64,000 nt of DNA from Lepiota brunneoincarnata. Lineage: Eukaryota; Basidiomycota; Agaricomycetes; Agaricales; Agaricaceae. This document shows positions 41,587-53,881 of this stretch, in pieces (position 1 is the first letter of the stretch; each line of letters opens with the position of its first letter). The notes under the pieces are model-generated. The model was not told the DNA's origin and made no database searches. It worked only from the letters and a program-made list of their open reading frames with translations. Made by a program: the position numbers and the translations under genes. The stretch covers positions 170,936-234,935 of the forward strand of contig JAEBUN010000054.1 in NCBI GenBank assembly GCA_023014365.1, read 5' to 3'.

Positions 41587-44500
41587 ATGGCTGCCTTCTC
41601 AAGATCACTGCCTCTCACTTTCTGAAACATCCTCCCTCAAGAAGAGCGATATATCGTACTCGGAACTGCACTGCTTCTATGTGCCCTTCCCGGAAGGATC
41701 CTGCATTCGGCGCTCAGCATATCCTCAACTCATGGGAAAGGAAAGGGTAAAGATGATCAACTAACGCAGGCGCTACAACAATTTCACGAGGATAAACATG
41801 GCGAGCTTTCCTTGCCCGTTTCATGCGAAGGAGGTATACAGAAGCCCCGAAACCTGCTGGCACCTCTTACTGGGGGGGGGAGCCAGGTCGCACCCGAGTA
41901 ATCAGCGAGGTGCACTCCGTGCGACATAGAACCAGTTGACAGCCTGCGGCTCGATGCAGGGTTTGCCCCACACCCTACTGTTCGCCGGCACGAAAGGCCT
42001 GACACGAAATGACATTCTATCCACCGGCTTGGATCCTGAATTGTCGAAGCCTACCTCCGCTTGACAGGACCCTCTTCCGGCTCCATCCGCACATCCGACA
42101 GACAAGTTGGCTTCCCCCCTCTTTCCGCAAGTACCCAGACCAAGCCAAACCTCGATACCGCCTTCCTGCGGCAACTGCGGACCATCTTATTCCACATCCC
42201 CCCCCCTCGCGAAACATTATGGCGCAACAAAGAACCAGGCATAGTCGGAACAGCGCTCAACGCCATGGTGGCCCGACCCGACGGCCGAACAATGCACGAC
42301 CCGGTACGAACACACCCCGCCGCAGTGATCCAATCTCTCAAACTCTCTCACAGGTGAAAGCAGACGGCAAGGCTCTCATAACCGGCCTTTTTCTTTGGTC
42401 CTTGCTCGCAATTCCGAACACATACATCAGCTCCATGGTACGTTTACCCTGACCCTACAACTAGCCCCAGCGAGTACATCCTCCTTTCCGGGACCGAAAC
42501 CATCCAGTATGGGCACGTTTATTGTACACCACAAGAACGCGCCCATATGTCCCTATTTGACTGGCTAGCTCGGTGCACACCCCATGTTCTCATCGGCTCA
42601 TTCATTCCAGATTCGCCACTTGCATTCTGTGTTTCATTCACGTCCCCGAACCCGCCTCACGCACTACACCCACCATTTTTGCTTTTTATCGTATCCAGAA
42701 GCACGGTACTACTGGGTTGGAATGGGAGGCAAGTTGGAGGGCGTTGGTCAATATATCACTGCGGATGTAGGCGCGTGGGCAGGAAGTTTTAGTGAGTCTT
42801 TCCCGATCGAAATTTATTTCATAGGCACCACCTGCCCTTGCCTTCGGACCATCAACTTTCTATCCACACCATATCTTATATAATCTTTGAAGACCGAAAC
42901 TCAATACTGATGACACCTGATATTGTGTAGCAGCAACCTCAAACCATCATTTGATGTTATTCTCCACTCCCAAATATCCAGGCCTTTGGGAGTGCGAGGC
43001 ATGCTCCCCTTGTTCCTGAACTACCACGCCACGATCTGGATCCTGCGGCGAGTTGGGCTTGTTCAGCGTCAGACGATGAGGCGCGCTAAGCTTGGCTCTA
43101 GGGCTGTGACACCCGCTTTTGGACGGCTCGCAGCAGGAGAGGCGCGGCTTGGATGTGAATACAGAAGAGGCGTTGGCCGTGTTGAGAGAGAAAGCGAAGA
43201 GGTGGCGCCAGTGCTTTGTATTTGGCTTCCCTTGTTTTTGCCTCCTAAAACGGGTGTTATTCTATGGGTTCTACGATGGTGGCAGGCGCGGGAGGGACAT
43301 CCTCACCGGTGCTTATTTACGTCTTGTTAAACATGTGAACTCCATCTACAAGGCACGTCGCCCTTTTACCATTCCACCTTCACCCGCTAATAGCTGCCAT
43401 TTCAGATCCGCATCGCTTACGAGTGGACTGAAGATTATGTTATCAAGTATCTTTGGTCCGCTGCAGGATATGCTTTGATCGCTGTTCCGTTCTTGTTCAC
43501 GCGAAAAAAGCGATTACTTGGTATCCGAGCAGATTCTCTCGAGCGCGAGAGCAAAATTATGCAGAAGCGGGCAGGACTGAAGATATGTAACTTTCTTATC
43601 CCTTTCGCCTCCTCAGATATCTGATCCTTGGGACTTTGCGTATATCTCCGATCGCGGACTGCTCTTGTCTTTTCCCGATGCTGGTGGATGCTTGGTGTAG
43701 ACCTACAAGGACCTGCTGGAGCCCGTAGGGACTGGCAACACGCGTCTACACCCTTATTTCTACCCTTCACAATCTCCCGAGGGCGCCAGAAGGAGAACCT
43801 AGGCCAGAAGGAGCCATCGGGATAAGAAGCGTCAATATAGCGATACCGAAAAATGGTGAGTCCAACCATCCGTACAGATTTCTTTTTCCTCGTTGTGACT
43901 TCCTTTTCTGATTTACCTTGACGCTCATGTGATGAATGTGCAGGCAATGCACCAACCCCTGTCTGTGACTTACCCCTCACCATCAGGAAGTGTGAGCTGA
44001 TCATAGGCTCAAACGGGGTTGGCAAGTCCAGTATTGCGCGTGTTCTTGCAGGATTGTGGGCGCCCTCAGGGCCATTAGCGTCCCTGCGCAGTCCTCACAC
44101 ACACATCCATCCGTGTTTGTGGTGCCTCAGCGCGCGTATATGACGACAGGAGCAGCCTCCCGAATCAGGTCGCCTACCCCCAGACCTACGCCGAATTCAT
44201 AAAAATCCGGCCGGACCTTGGAGGAACTTGAAGATATTTTAGGAAAAGTCTCCTGAAGTGTTCACCTGATAGGGAGGATGATGCACTTGCAAAGAATGGC
44301 GAGATGTTCTGAGCGGTGGGGAGAAACAACTGGTCAATGCGAATTATCTGATCCCAATATTTCCACTCAGCTGATGCTCGATGAGTCTGGCGCTTGTGTT
44401 ATCAGGTATCTATTTCACCCAGAACCGAGCTCAATCATATGACTGAGTTGACACTGTGACACGGTCAGGTGATTATTATATCGTGCAATTAATTATAATG

Positions 44501-45204
44501 CCTGCCTAATTGGGACAACCCATGATATTTGTCTAATAGCTCTAGGTAGAGGGTATAAGTAAAATTGAGATATGATAATTCCCCACAAATCTGTTGTTTA
44601 AATCTTTCCTAGAGCAAGTGTCTGCAGACGGCATAAGGGAATTTCGGTCTACTTCCCACCAAAGAGTCACACGGTGTCACGCTCTGATCATGTGATTGAG
44701 CGGGGCCAGACTACCATCCCAAGTATGCCATCCTCGACGAGTGGGCAAGCACCGTATCCAGCGCTGGGGAAGGAAGGATATGGATGACTTCCTCAAGAGG
44801 CTCAGTGTCTCTCCGAGTAAGATTTCTCTTCGGTGGGTTTGGACTGTTTACCACCTGCAGTTTTGGCGCCGTTCAACTGATCGCAAGAGCCCTTCTACAC
44901 AACCCTTCGCTGAGCAAATACCATAAGTGGCTCCTTACCCTTAATCTTGGACCAGATGAATCTGCGTGGTGGACTTTGTCCCGAGTCGACACTGCGGAGG
45001 AGAGAATGGAAATTGACCCGGAGATCAAATCTCTTGAGATGGGACTCGCGGACATTGCAATGGGGGGGGCGTGTCAGAGGGCTGGAGATATTGTTGGGCG
45101 CAGGAGGTATCAAAGCCGCCGATAATGATGAAAGCGCAGGAACGGGTGGTAGTGAGGAGGAAGGTGGATCGGGTGTCGTTTCTGTGGATGAAGCTACTTT
45201 TTAG
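41587..45204 (+). pseudogene. Peroxisomal ABCD-type half-transporter, left copy, broken
   Basis: Relative of the Pxa1/ABCD family, which imports very-long-chain acyl-CoA into peroxisomes. The start MAAFSRSLPLTF runs into TGA within 13 codons, yet the following VLGTALLL and SSTHGKGKGK match the right copy. Membrane-domain exons can be followed (CEYRRGVGRVERESEEVA, YDGGRRGRDILTGAYLRLVKHVNSIYK). The NBD has Walker A GSNGVGKSS at about 44000. The signature region is damaged (LSGGEKQ near 44310 followed by a stop). An insert of about 300 bp with terminal inverted repeats sits between the signature and Walker B (about 44401-44710). Several frameshifts add to this. It is not functional as it stands. 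Confidence 0.85.
44401..44710. mobile_element. MITE-like insert in the left transporter copy
   Basis: The right copy reads straight through this point (about 60995), so this is an insertion. Its ends carry an inverted repeat: GCTCAATCATATGA at 44429-44442 and TCATGTGATTGAGC at 44688-44701 (one mismatch). A weaker inverted match extends about 25 bp further inward around GACACTGTGACACGG / CACGGTGTCACG. It is AT-rich with no coding capacity. I cannot define the target duplication because of sequence changes at the edges. Confidence 0.65.
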
Positions 45205-45850
45205 AGCCTACTACGTTCTGATAGTAGGATCTCGTCGCATAGTTGATGACCGTACGTCTCGCTTATCAGGTGCAACTACTACGCTAGGTCCATAGATTTC
45301 GTTGGGGAACCATTAGGGCATCATGCGTCACACAACTTCCCTCGGAATCAGCGGCCCGGCGACTTTGAGGGTTTGGGTATAGGAGAGGGAAATGACGACA
45401 CACTGTGAGGTGCCCACAGACAGTCGAGACTGGACGTACCCTGACACCGTGGCTTTTAGGCATTACATCCATGTGCCCAGCGCAAATTACGAGTAGAGTG
45501 ACGATAGGCACTGCGTAAGAACCAGTGCCTGTAGGATTTGTGTGCTCTGCGGGGTTTGGCCAGCTTGGAGCTTGGAGGGACTGAATAGCGCTGATGTTTT
45601 GTTTTATTTTCATTCCAATTGTGGACCCTGTTTATTAAACACCACCAACTCAACAGCATTCGGAACAGTTGGGAAATGACACCGCAGCGTTTCTGCGTTC
45701 CCTCGCCCGTCTTTCTGTTCCTTCCTACCCCTTTGTCGAACTTCAGTATATGGCCTCGCCTCCTCGTGGCCCCTCGCTATATAATGACCACATTTCCGGC
45801 TGCCGTCCCTCCAATCCAACAAGAGTCCCCGAGACCGTAAATCACACACA
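45205..45850 (+). other. Spacer between transporter and kinase genes (left block)
   Basis: This matches about 60420-59910 in inverted orientation (for example GTCTCGACTGTCTGTGGGCACCTC, cut to shared pieces). It holds the presumed kinase B promoter and no gene of its own. Confidence 0.6.
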
Positions 45851-46985
45851 ATGGATATTTCCCCCACTATCGTCCTCTCCCTATCCTCTCCTCATGAGCC
45901 CGAGTGGTCCACAGCGTACAATTCCTCGGAATATCACGTCATCCGTGACCACCCCCGGGGCCATCTGAGGGTCAAGCTATTGAGAAACCCGGCTGTGTGC
46001 CCTGCGGCTCGTGCTAGCAGAGGCTTGGATCAGGTTCGAACCCCTCTCTACTTCATCAACTCAGCTAATTCTTGTCTCTTCAGCTTCGAGGGTTCCTTAC
46101 ACAAGAATGGCACCAAGTACAAGACCATCCTAACATATCCCGAGTCGAGTTTGCCATAGTCGCAAACCTCATCGACCCCCGTACTAATGAACCAACCGTG
46201 GCCCTTGTCACACCTTATTACGAACGGCACGACTTCCTCGCGCAGTGCTCGAGTGCAACGATGGCGGAGAAGACTGCCTGGGTGAGAACCTTGTTTGGGC
46301 GACTTGCAACACATAACTGATATCCTCGTCGTAGCTGGCCCAAGTTTGTACTGCCGTTCAACACCTGCACGACCACCAAATCTTCCATGGAAATGTCCAC
46401 TTTGTGCGTTACATTACCTTGTGCCCCCATAGTTGAAGAATGCTGAAGACTTGCACAGAGGAACATTATGATCAAGGACGACGGGTCTGCCTGCCTGACC
46501 GATGTGGGTCTGTATGACCTGGTCACGCGCTACATCAGGGACTCTCATGAACTACCAAAAACCATCACTTGCAAGACAACTCAAGCTGTCCAATTACTGT
46601 GCTGCGGTGAACAGGCCTGTGTACCAAACATGGATGAAGACGTCTTCGCATTGGCCAGTACCATATACACGGTGTGTACCACTCAAACCTCGGTCATGGT
46701 GTGGTCAGATAGCTTACCTCCGATCAGATATATAACGGAGCGGAGCCATGGCGCGGATGGCAGGCCGCTATGAAAATCCTCGGGTATGGACATCGAATGC
46801 TGGAAAAGCCAGAGGGCATGAGCGACGGGTTATGGACACTCCTACACGACGTCTTCTCGCAGGACCAGCGACCTGTTCCAACAGCTCGCCAGATCAAACG
46901 TGAACTCTTACCAAATGTACCTGCTGGTGGCCTGATTTCGAGGGTGTTTCGTGCTTTCAGATGCGGGTCCCCCGACTTCGACTGA
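45851..46985 (+). CDS. Kinase-like protein B (probable pseudokinase), 5 exons, 306 aa
   Basis: Exons 45851-46033, 46084-46281, 46335-46403, 46459-46671 and 46728-46985; introns of 50-56 nt; all joins in phase 0. The N-lobe has HLRVKLLR (a possible beta-3 Lys) and QEWHQVQDHPNISRV. The catalytic loop reads FHGNVHFRNIMI: the HRD Asp is Asn, while the later metal-binding Asn (RN) is kept. The DFG position is TDVG (LTDVGLYD). The C-lobe has EDVFALASTIYT and MSDGLWTLLHDVFSQDQRPVPT. It lies downstream of the left transporter in the same direction, as copy D does on the right. All frames are open and the gene looks expressed-competent, but catalysis is doubtful. Confidence 0.85.
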
Positions 46986-47880
46986 TGGTTTTTGTTCCCC
47001 TCCCCCTCCCACTGACATTTTCTGTTCAACTCATGCCAGAGCGCTGGGCTTTGCTCGGTTACCTCAGGATCTCGATCGGAGGTTTTAGTGACTGTGGCCC
47101 TGCTGGGCGTTCTATACTCTCAGACTTGGAATATCGTTCATTTCTCGGATACCATCGCTGACTCGCATCGTTGTTCCATTTGTGCTGCATGTAACAGTTG
47201 GCCCTTGTATGACCTGGTTTTTTTCTGCCTCGAATGTTGTAGAGTATATAGTCTTTTAGTTGTCGACTTGAGAGCATTTGTGTATCCTGTATGCAATATG
47301 GATTTTTGGTTCCCCGTCTCCGTCGTAAGTGTATTCTGGTCCATGCAGACACTTTTATTCCTTGTGTTTACAATGTTTAGTGACATTGTAAGAGTTTGAG
47401 CGCCCAAAATCTGTAGATCCGCTCCAAACGCGGAAAGCTTCCGCCCCTTATGAAACAGACGAGGAACGAGCGCGAGGGGACGCGAGAACCAACTCGGTCA
47501 GACCTTGAGTACCCCCGCGACTGGAAATCCCCTAGGGTTTTCCGCTCCAAGTGCCAGTGACCCGGTGGCCACTTGCTAGTCCTTTCCTATCTAACTTCTC
47601 TGGACGCCCCACTCTAGCTCCTCAGGTGCCTTCTACTAGTCCACGCGGTTGTCAAGAATCAATGTCGATAATACGTTTCTGTTGGGGCTGCATGACCCCA
47701 CCCTGGGTGACAGATTACTACGAGGGTGGGTTTAAATGAGCTGTTCCCTCCTCCAAAGAGACTGAAAGCATTCCCACAGCAAACGAACGAGGCTCTCGGT
47801 GATAACTCCGGGCTGGCGGCCGACGGTAGTCTCGTAAGCGACTAACCAGATTTGGGAACCTCAAACAAAATGGCGGATTA
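46986..47880. repeat. Block-end sequence shared by three copies (left)
   Basis: This follows kinase B and recurs inverted at about 50460-51350 (behind copy C) and 57960-58785 (behind copy D). Landmarks are GGGTTTAAATGAGC, AACGAGGCTCTCGGTGATAACTCCG and GCTTTGCTCGGTTACC. It probably holds the 3' UTR of the kinase gene followed by non-coding sequence; no independent gene was seen. Confidence 0.7.
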
Positions 47881-48990
47881 CCCTTTGTACTCGGGAAATA
47901 CTTCGCCTCAGGTTTACCCTATGCACTACATCCCACAGCGACCCAGTCGCCCTTCATCAGTAGCTGTGTGCCGGTACTCATCGATCTCATAGTAGGAGCG
48001 CTGGTTATCAAGTTCGTTGGACCTGACAATGTGCCCCCATTCGGTTGCCAGGGAATGGCCCAAGCAGGTAGAGCCTTCCACTGGAGCTTTGCGCTGACCG
48101 GCATACGAGTTCTCACCGGGCATTCAGATGTTTGGATCGTCTACATTGGTGGGCTCGGCTACAGCCGGCTGATAGCGCGGAATACCCAATTTTCTCTTGG
48201 ATCCGAGGGATGCTAGTGCCCCGGATGGCAAACGTACTCAGAGTGGGATGGTTTGGCGAACATTGCGGTAGCACAGAGAGGGACCCCACGGCACTTGGTC
48301 AGTTTGTCCGATACGCTTTTTCCCGCCCAACTGCATCGGGGAGATTCTATCCATGAATAGGCGGGGGCTTCTCTGCAACTTGAAGAACCGTTCTCGTCCA
48401 TGCCTGCTGGAATGCACTGAGGAGCGGCCATGTATCTAGATCTCGAAAGACTCGCACCTGAGGACGGAGGAACGGTCGGTGGGCTATATGCAGTGTGTTT
48501 TCTTTCTTTGATCCAACTGTCGTCTAGCTGATAAGAGAGGCTTAGAAACTACAGCCGCCCGAGACACATAACTATGAAATTTGAGGCCCTTACTTCGCGG
48601 GATATGATTATCTTCCGTTTTCCCGTATATACTCTACAATAATATTCCCTGGCTCCTCAGTCCATCAATCCGCGCATCCCTCCTCTCAACCCTTTTCCTG
48701 CATGAACTCTCTCGATCTATATCGCAACTGGTACTGCCAACTTCGACCAGCGAAGCTTCCTATCCACGAAGAGTATCTCAGATCAAGGCGCAGCTGGAAC
48801 GACGGGAAAATGACAGCACTGTGAATTGTCCGCTGATGCTCGGGACTGGATGTACCCTGACACTCCGGCCCTCGGACCTTCATCCATGCATCCAACAAGT
48901 TGCGCGATGAATCGCCCTGTAAGAATTGACCCTTGGAACACATGTCGCGGTAGTACCCGTTCAAGTGGGAAATTAAACTTAACTACCTCG
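47881..48990 (+). repeat. Direct repeat V, copy 1 (unknown gene fragment)
   Basis: This is repeated in the same orientation at about 52740-53840. Shared strings include CAGCGACC...GTCGCCCTTCATCAGTAGC, GCGCTGGTTATCAAGTTCGT and CAGTTTGTCCGATACGCTTTT. A start MADYPLYSGNTSPQVYPMHY opens at 47871 and ends after about 42 codons. Later frames shift often, so it looks like a decayed gene that I cannot name. Confidence 0.6.
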
Positions 48991-49049
48991 TGTTGATGAT
49001 TTTTTGCTTAATGTTTTTCTACCTGTTTGTCGCCAACGTTCAACTGACA

Positions 49050-49385
49050 ATAGGTCGATTGGCAGTCTGCAGCCCGTACTCGGCAGAGATTTGGATCAGG
49101 TCCAAATCTCCACTCTTTCCTAGGCCCTCATCAACTCAGCTAATTACTGTTTCTTCAGCTTCAAGGCCTGCTTGGACAACAATGGCACCAAGTTCGGGAG
49201 CGTCCTAACATGTTCACGGTAGGCTTCATCGGGTTCAAAATATTCTCGGCCTTCAAGCAGACGCACCAACGGCGGACCTTGTCGCGCATTATTACGAACA
49301 GACCAACCTCGCGTAGTTCGGGAACGCAACGATGGTGGAGAAAAAAAAAATCGATTGGGTTAGAACGTTGTTTATGTGACACTTG
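49050..49385 (+). pseudogene. Kinase-like fragment E (exon 2 and its intron)
   Basis: The sequence around GATTTGGATCAG, followed by a degraded intron 1 ending TTTCTTCAG, matches the exon 1/intron 1/exon 2 junction of copy B. The following frame (LQGLLGQQWHQVRERPN) parallels LRGFLTQEWHQVQDHPN, then loses frame. A poly-A run near 49343 marks further decay. Nothing of the catalytic loop remains. Confidence 0.7.
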
Positions 49386-50459
49386 CCCATATATATTTAA
49401 CATTAGTAACAATGAATTCTGGTATCCCCTCTGCATGGGGGCCACCTGTTTTCTAATTCTGAGCTGATTTCATAGGTTTGTATTATATTCAGCTATCATT
49501 GCTATCGGAAGAAGGACCTTTTCTCCTGGGGTGCACGTGGGCAGCGCGAAAGCTCGCGCTGATGGCAACTGAGTGGTGGCCGGGTAATTTATCGGTGATA
49601 AGCAAAGTTCTTTCACCTAATTCACAGTCGCGCGCCTCGCAATCAGCTGGAACGGGTTGCGACACAAATGGCTTTGGTGTGCAAATACTTGTGGCCATCT
49701 CCGGCGCCGGATGAGTGCAGGGCGTGGTCAGCCTGGCTGCACGACCTATTTACTATCACGTAGAGCGTTACGAGCAAAGTCCCTTCCTATCAGGCGACCA
49801 TGTGCAAATACAATCAGCATAGACCTAGTCTTCATTCAAGGAAGTGAACGAATGGGACCATGAAGGGAAATCTGACGTGTACAAACAATTGTCCCTTGAC
49901 AAGTAGGCAAAAAGGAAGACGTGGTCCGGTCTTGTCGGTTCATTCAAGATATATGTCATGATATTATGTTCCTGTGTACTGCAATGCGGGTGACGTCTTA
50001 GGGTCCTTTTTGCAACCTAATAAGGCATGTTCGAAACCACATAGACGTCACTGGCGGGACCCTCTCCCACCACTACATATTTTCGTCACTGGTCCGATTT
50101 TCCTCCCAAGCGCATCGAACACACGAGCTCCACGAGGCCCGAGCCCTCCTTCCGGGTTTCAGCATCAAAGAAAATTTCTTCCTCGAGAGAATGACTTATC
50201 GGCCGACTCCTCTGCCCGACCGGTTCTGATCCAAGCCATCAAACGGTTGCCCTTGTTAAGTCAAGCATGATGCTTGCATCGCCACTTGTGCCAGCATGTA
50301 CTACAGCCCAGATGAACGGCGGCCTGGTGGTTGGTGAATGACTTTATAACTCCTTCACGCGAGGCCTGAAGCCCTCGGCGCTGGACTTCCGAGTGCATGT
50401 ATTTCCCGAGCAAAAAAGAAGAGGAATCCATCATTTTGTCCGAGGTCCCCAAATGTATT
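49386..50459. other. Unassigned sequence within the duplication cluster
   Basis: About 49640-49870 is repeated directly at about 55010-55290 (CAATCAGCATAGACCTAGTC, GAAGTGAACRAATGGGACCATGAAGG). The rest has only short frames without motifs. No gene is supported. Confidence 0.5.
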
Positions 50460-51350
50460 GAATCACTTGCGAGACTACTATCTGCCGCCAGCCCGGAGTT
50501 ATCACCAAGAAGCTCGTTCGTTTGTTTGCTGTGGGAATACTAGCAGTATCTTTGGAGGAGGGAACAGCTCATTTAAACCCACCCTCGTAGTAATCTGTCA
50601 CCCAGGGTGAGTGTATACAGCCCCAACAGAAGTGCATCGTCGAAATTGATTCGTGACAACCACGTGGACTAGTAGAAGACGCTTGAGAAGCTAGAGTGAT
50701 GCATCCATAAAAGTTAGATGGGGAAAAGATTAGCCAGTGGGTTGGCACATGGAGCGGAAGACCCTAGGGGACTTCCGGTCTCGGAGATACCAAGTGCTGA
50801 CCGAGTTGATTCTCGCATCCTCCTCACGCTCGTTTCTCCTTCTCTTTCATAAGGGTAGAAGCTCTCCGTATTTGGAACGGATCTACATGCTATAAGTGCT
50901 CGAACTCTTACAGTGTTACTAAAAGTTATAAACACAAGGAATAAAGGCGTCTGCATGGACTAGAATACACCCACGACAGAGCCGGGGAACAAACAAACCT
51001 TATTACATACAGGATACAAAAATCCTCTCAAGTCGACAACTAAAAGACTACATATTCTACAATATTCAAGGCAGAAAAAAACCCCCAAGTCATACAAGCA
51101 CCGAATATTACACACAGCACAAATGGCACAGCGGTGGAAGTCAGCAATGGTATTCGAGAAATGAAGGATATTCCAAGTCCGAGAGTATAGGACACCCAGC
51201 AGAGACACAGTCACTAAAACCTCCGATCGAGATCCTGGGGTAACCGAGCAAAGTCCAGCGCTCTGGCATGAGTTGAACAGAAAAACCCCGGGGGGGGGGG
51301 GGGGGGGGGGGGGGGGGAAAGGGAAGCGGGACGCCTGCGTCTGACGGTTC
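50460..51350 (-). repeat. Block-end sequence, copy behind kinase C
   Basis: Inverted relative to 46986-47880 and parallel to 57960-58785. It ends in a 28-nt poly-G tract (51290-51317) lying where copies B and D have a short G-rich stretch after the kinase stop codon. Confidence 0.7.
51290..51317 (+). repeat. Poly-G tract (28 nt)
   Basis: Twenty-eight consecutive G between the kinase C remnant and its tail. Paralogous sites in copies B and D have only short G/C runs (CCCCTCCCCCTCCC and GGAAGGGGGGAGGG), so this is a recent expansion. Confidence 0.85.
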
Positions 51351-51770
51351 AAAACAACCCTCGGGAATAGGTCGCTGATCCCTGCGAGAAGAGATCGTGT
51401 AGGAGTGTCCACAACCCGTCGCTCATGCCCTCTGGCTTTTCGAGCACTCGATGTCCATACCCAAGGATTTTTGTAGCAGCTTGCCGCTTGTGTCATGGCT
51501 CCACTCTATTATATATCTGATCGGAGGTGAGCTATCTGCCCCCCATATGCCGATGTTCGAGTGGTACACCCCGTGTATATGGTACTTGCCAATGCGAAGA
51601 CGTCTTCATACATGTTGGGTACAGGGGCCTGTTCACCGCTGTATAGTAATTGAACAGCTTGTGTTGTCTTGCAAGTGATGGTTTTGTTCATGGGAGCCCT
51701 TGGGCTGGCGTGTGACCAAGTCATACAGACCCACCTGAAGAAACAAGAATTAACCGAGTTGATCAAGTAG
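51351..51770 (-). pseudogene. Kinase-like remnant C (exons 4-5, internal deletion)
   Basis: On the - strand the 3' end of intron 1 (CTTGTTTCTTCAG) is fused directly to mid-exon 4 (GTGGGTCTGTATGACTTGG), so exons 2, 3 and the start of exon 4, including the catalytic loop, are deleted. Further on, KTITCKTTQAVQLL, EDVFALASTIYT and MSDGLWTLLHD match copy B. The end is lost near the poly-G tract. Confidence 0.8.
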
Positions 51771-52739
51771 TGGACGTTCGAAGCGTGTGCGATGTTGCTT
51801 GGGAGGAACTGAGCCGGTGACAAAAATACATAGGAACTGTAGCATGTGCATATAAGCTCATAGCTGACAAGAGGTCTCACCTCAGTCACTCGGCACATTG
51901 GCGAGTACTGGGGAGACCTAAATCTACTTATTACCATGGTAACTAGGTACACCCCGTCAGATGCCGGCAGCGACCTTGCTTGCGAAGTTTATTCGGATTG
52001 AGCCATAGACCCATTTCACGCCCAAGACACTGGCATTTCCAAGCAAGACTTCAGGCATGGTACTGTCGAATCAGTTAGTGCAACATATTGAATCAGGCTT
52101 CTTGCCATCAGGAGAACTACAGTTCAATGTACTGTCCAAAGACAGCAATTTCCAATAATCCCGGCATATGCCATCACGGACCGTACAAAGGGATGGTTTG
52201 CGACAACTGCTGAACGTTTAGGCCTAGTATGTGTTGTCATCGGACCAGACATGATGCGTGATGCTTGAGACCGATGCACATACAGGGATCCTAAGCATGG
52301 GACAAGTAGGCATGAAACAGTATTACCCTGAATGGCGTTGTGTATCCTATCACAATTGACTTGAGGCGGCTCCTGGCGGCCCTTAACTTGCTACGAATTG
52401 TAACTTTCCCACGTCCTGAATTATGACATTCCGGGGGACCCTGCAAGCAAGGTAATAATCACTCAGTGTCAACAAAGGAATGCCAAACAAATGGCGCGAC
52501 AATGGCGAACAAGCGCCGAATGACGGCTATCGGTGAATAAGCAATGAAGTGTCCGTGAGCCTGATAGGAACGGGTGGTGGTAAAAGGAGAGAGTCCAGCC
52601 AATGACGTCCGGTTTCGAAAACGCCCGAGCCGTCGTCCTGCTGACAAATCTTTTACCTGCAAATGGACCACAAGCACGTTCCTCTCTTTTCCTCGTGTTC
52701 TTCATCGCTTCCACTTTGAACGAGATGTCTCGATCTCAG
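51771..52739. other. Unassigned sequence
   Basis: No gene recognised. Only short frames without motifs, and no clear match to the other blocks. Confidence 0.45.
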
Positions 52740-53840
52740 TACCCTGTCTCTCGGGTCGTTGTCTCTTCGCCTCAGGTTTACCCTCCAGCTCTCGATGTAC
52801 AATCCTATGCACCACATCTCACAGCGACCTGGTCGCCCTTCATCAGTAGCCATGTACCAGTGTACTGACTCATCGACCTCATCGTTGGAGCGCTGGTTAT
52901 CAAGTTCGTCGGACCCGACAATGTGTCCCCACTCGGTTGCCAGGGGGTGACCTAAGCAGGTAGAGTCTGCCACTGGAGTTTCGCGCTGACCGGCATACGG
53001 GTTTTTACCGGGCATTCAGGTGTTTGGATCGTCTACATTGGCGGACTCGGCTGCAGTCGGCTGATAGCGCAGAACGTCCGATTTTCTCTTGAATCCAGGG
53101 GAAGCGAGGGCCCCGGATAGCAAACGAACTTAGGGTGGGATGGTTTGGCAAGCATTACGGTTTGAGTCGTTTGGGGTGGCACTGAGAGGGAATCCCATGA
53201 CATTTGGTCAGTTTGTCCGATACGCTTTTCTCGCCCAACTGCATCAGGGAAATTCCAATAGAACTGGAGCCCCAAAGGAAACTCTATCCAGGGACAGGCG
53301 GAGCTTCCTCGCAACTTGAAGAACCGTTCTCGTCCACACTTGCTGGAACTGAGGAGCGGTCATGTATCTGTATCCCGGAACGATCGCATGTGAGGAGGGG
53401 GGAACGGTCGGCGGGTTATATGCAGTGCGTTTTCTTTCTTTGACCCTATTCTTGTCTACTGATAAGAGAGACTTGGACAATTACTGCTACCGCTCGAGAG
53501 CCATGACCATGAAATTTTATGCCCTTACCCCGCGGGATATGACTATCTTCCTATACTCCTTAGTCCATCAATCCACGCATCCCTCCTCTCAACCTTTTTC
53601 CTACATGGACTCTCGATCTATATCGCAACTGGCACCGTCAACTCTGACCAGTGAGACTTCCTGTCCACGAACAGCTTCTGTAATCCAGGCGCAACCGGAC
53701 GTACCCTGGACATATTCCGGCCTTCAAGCATCCATTCATGCATCTAACAAATTACGGAATGAATCGCCCTGTAAAAATAGGTTCTTGGAACACATGTCGC
53801 TCTGCCAGGGGCCCGTTCAAACGGGAAATTTTACTTAACT
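52740..53840 (+). repeat. Direct repeat V, copy 2
   Basis: Same orientation as 47881-48990. It includes the shared stretch ending TCTCAACC(C/T)TTTTCCT near 53600. Reading frames are broken in both copies at different places. The two copies differ in their spacing to the neighbouring kinase fragments, so the repeat was copied separately from the kinase block. Confidence 0.6.
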
Positions 53841-53881
53841 CACGTTGATGATTTGTTTTCTCACTCACCACAGGGCTGACC

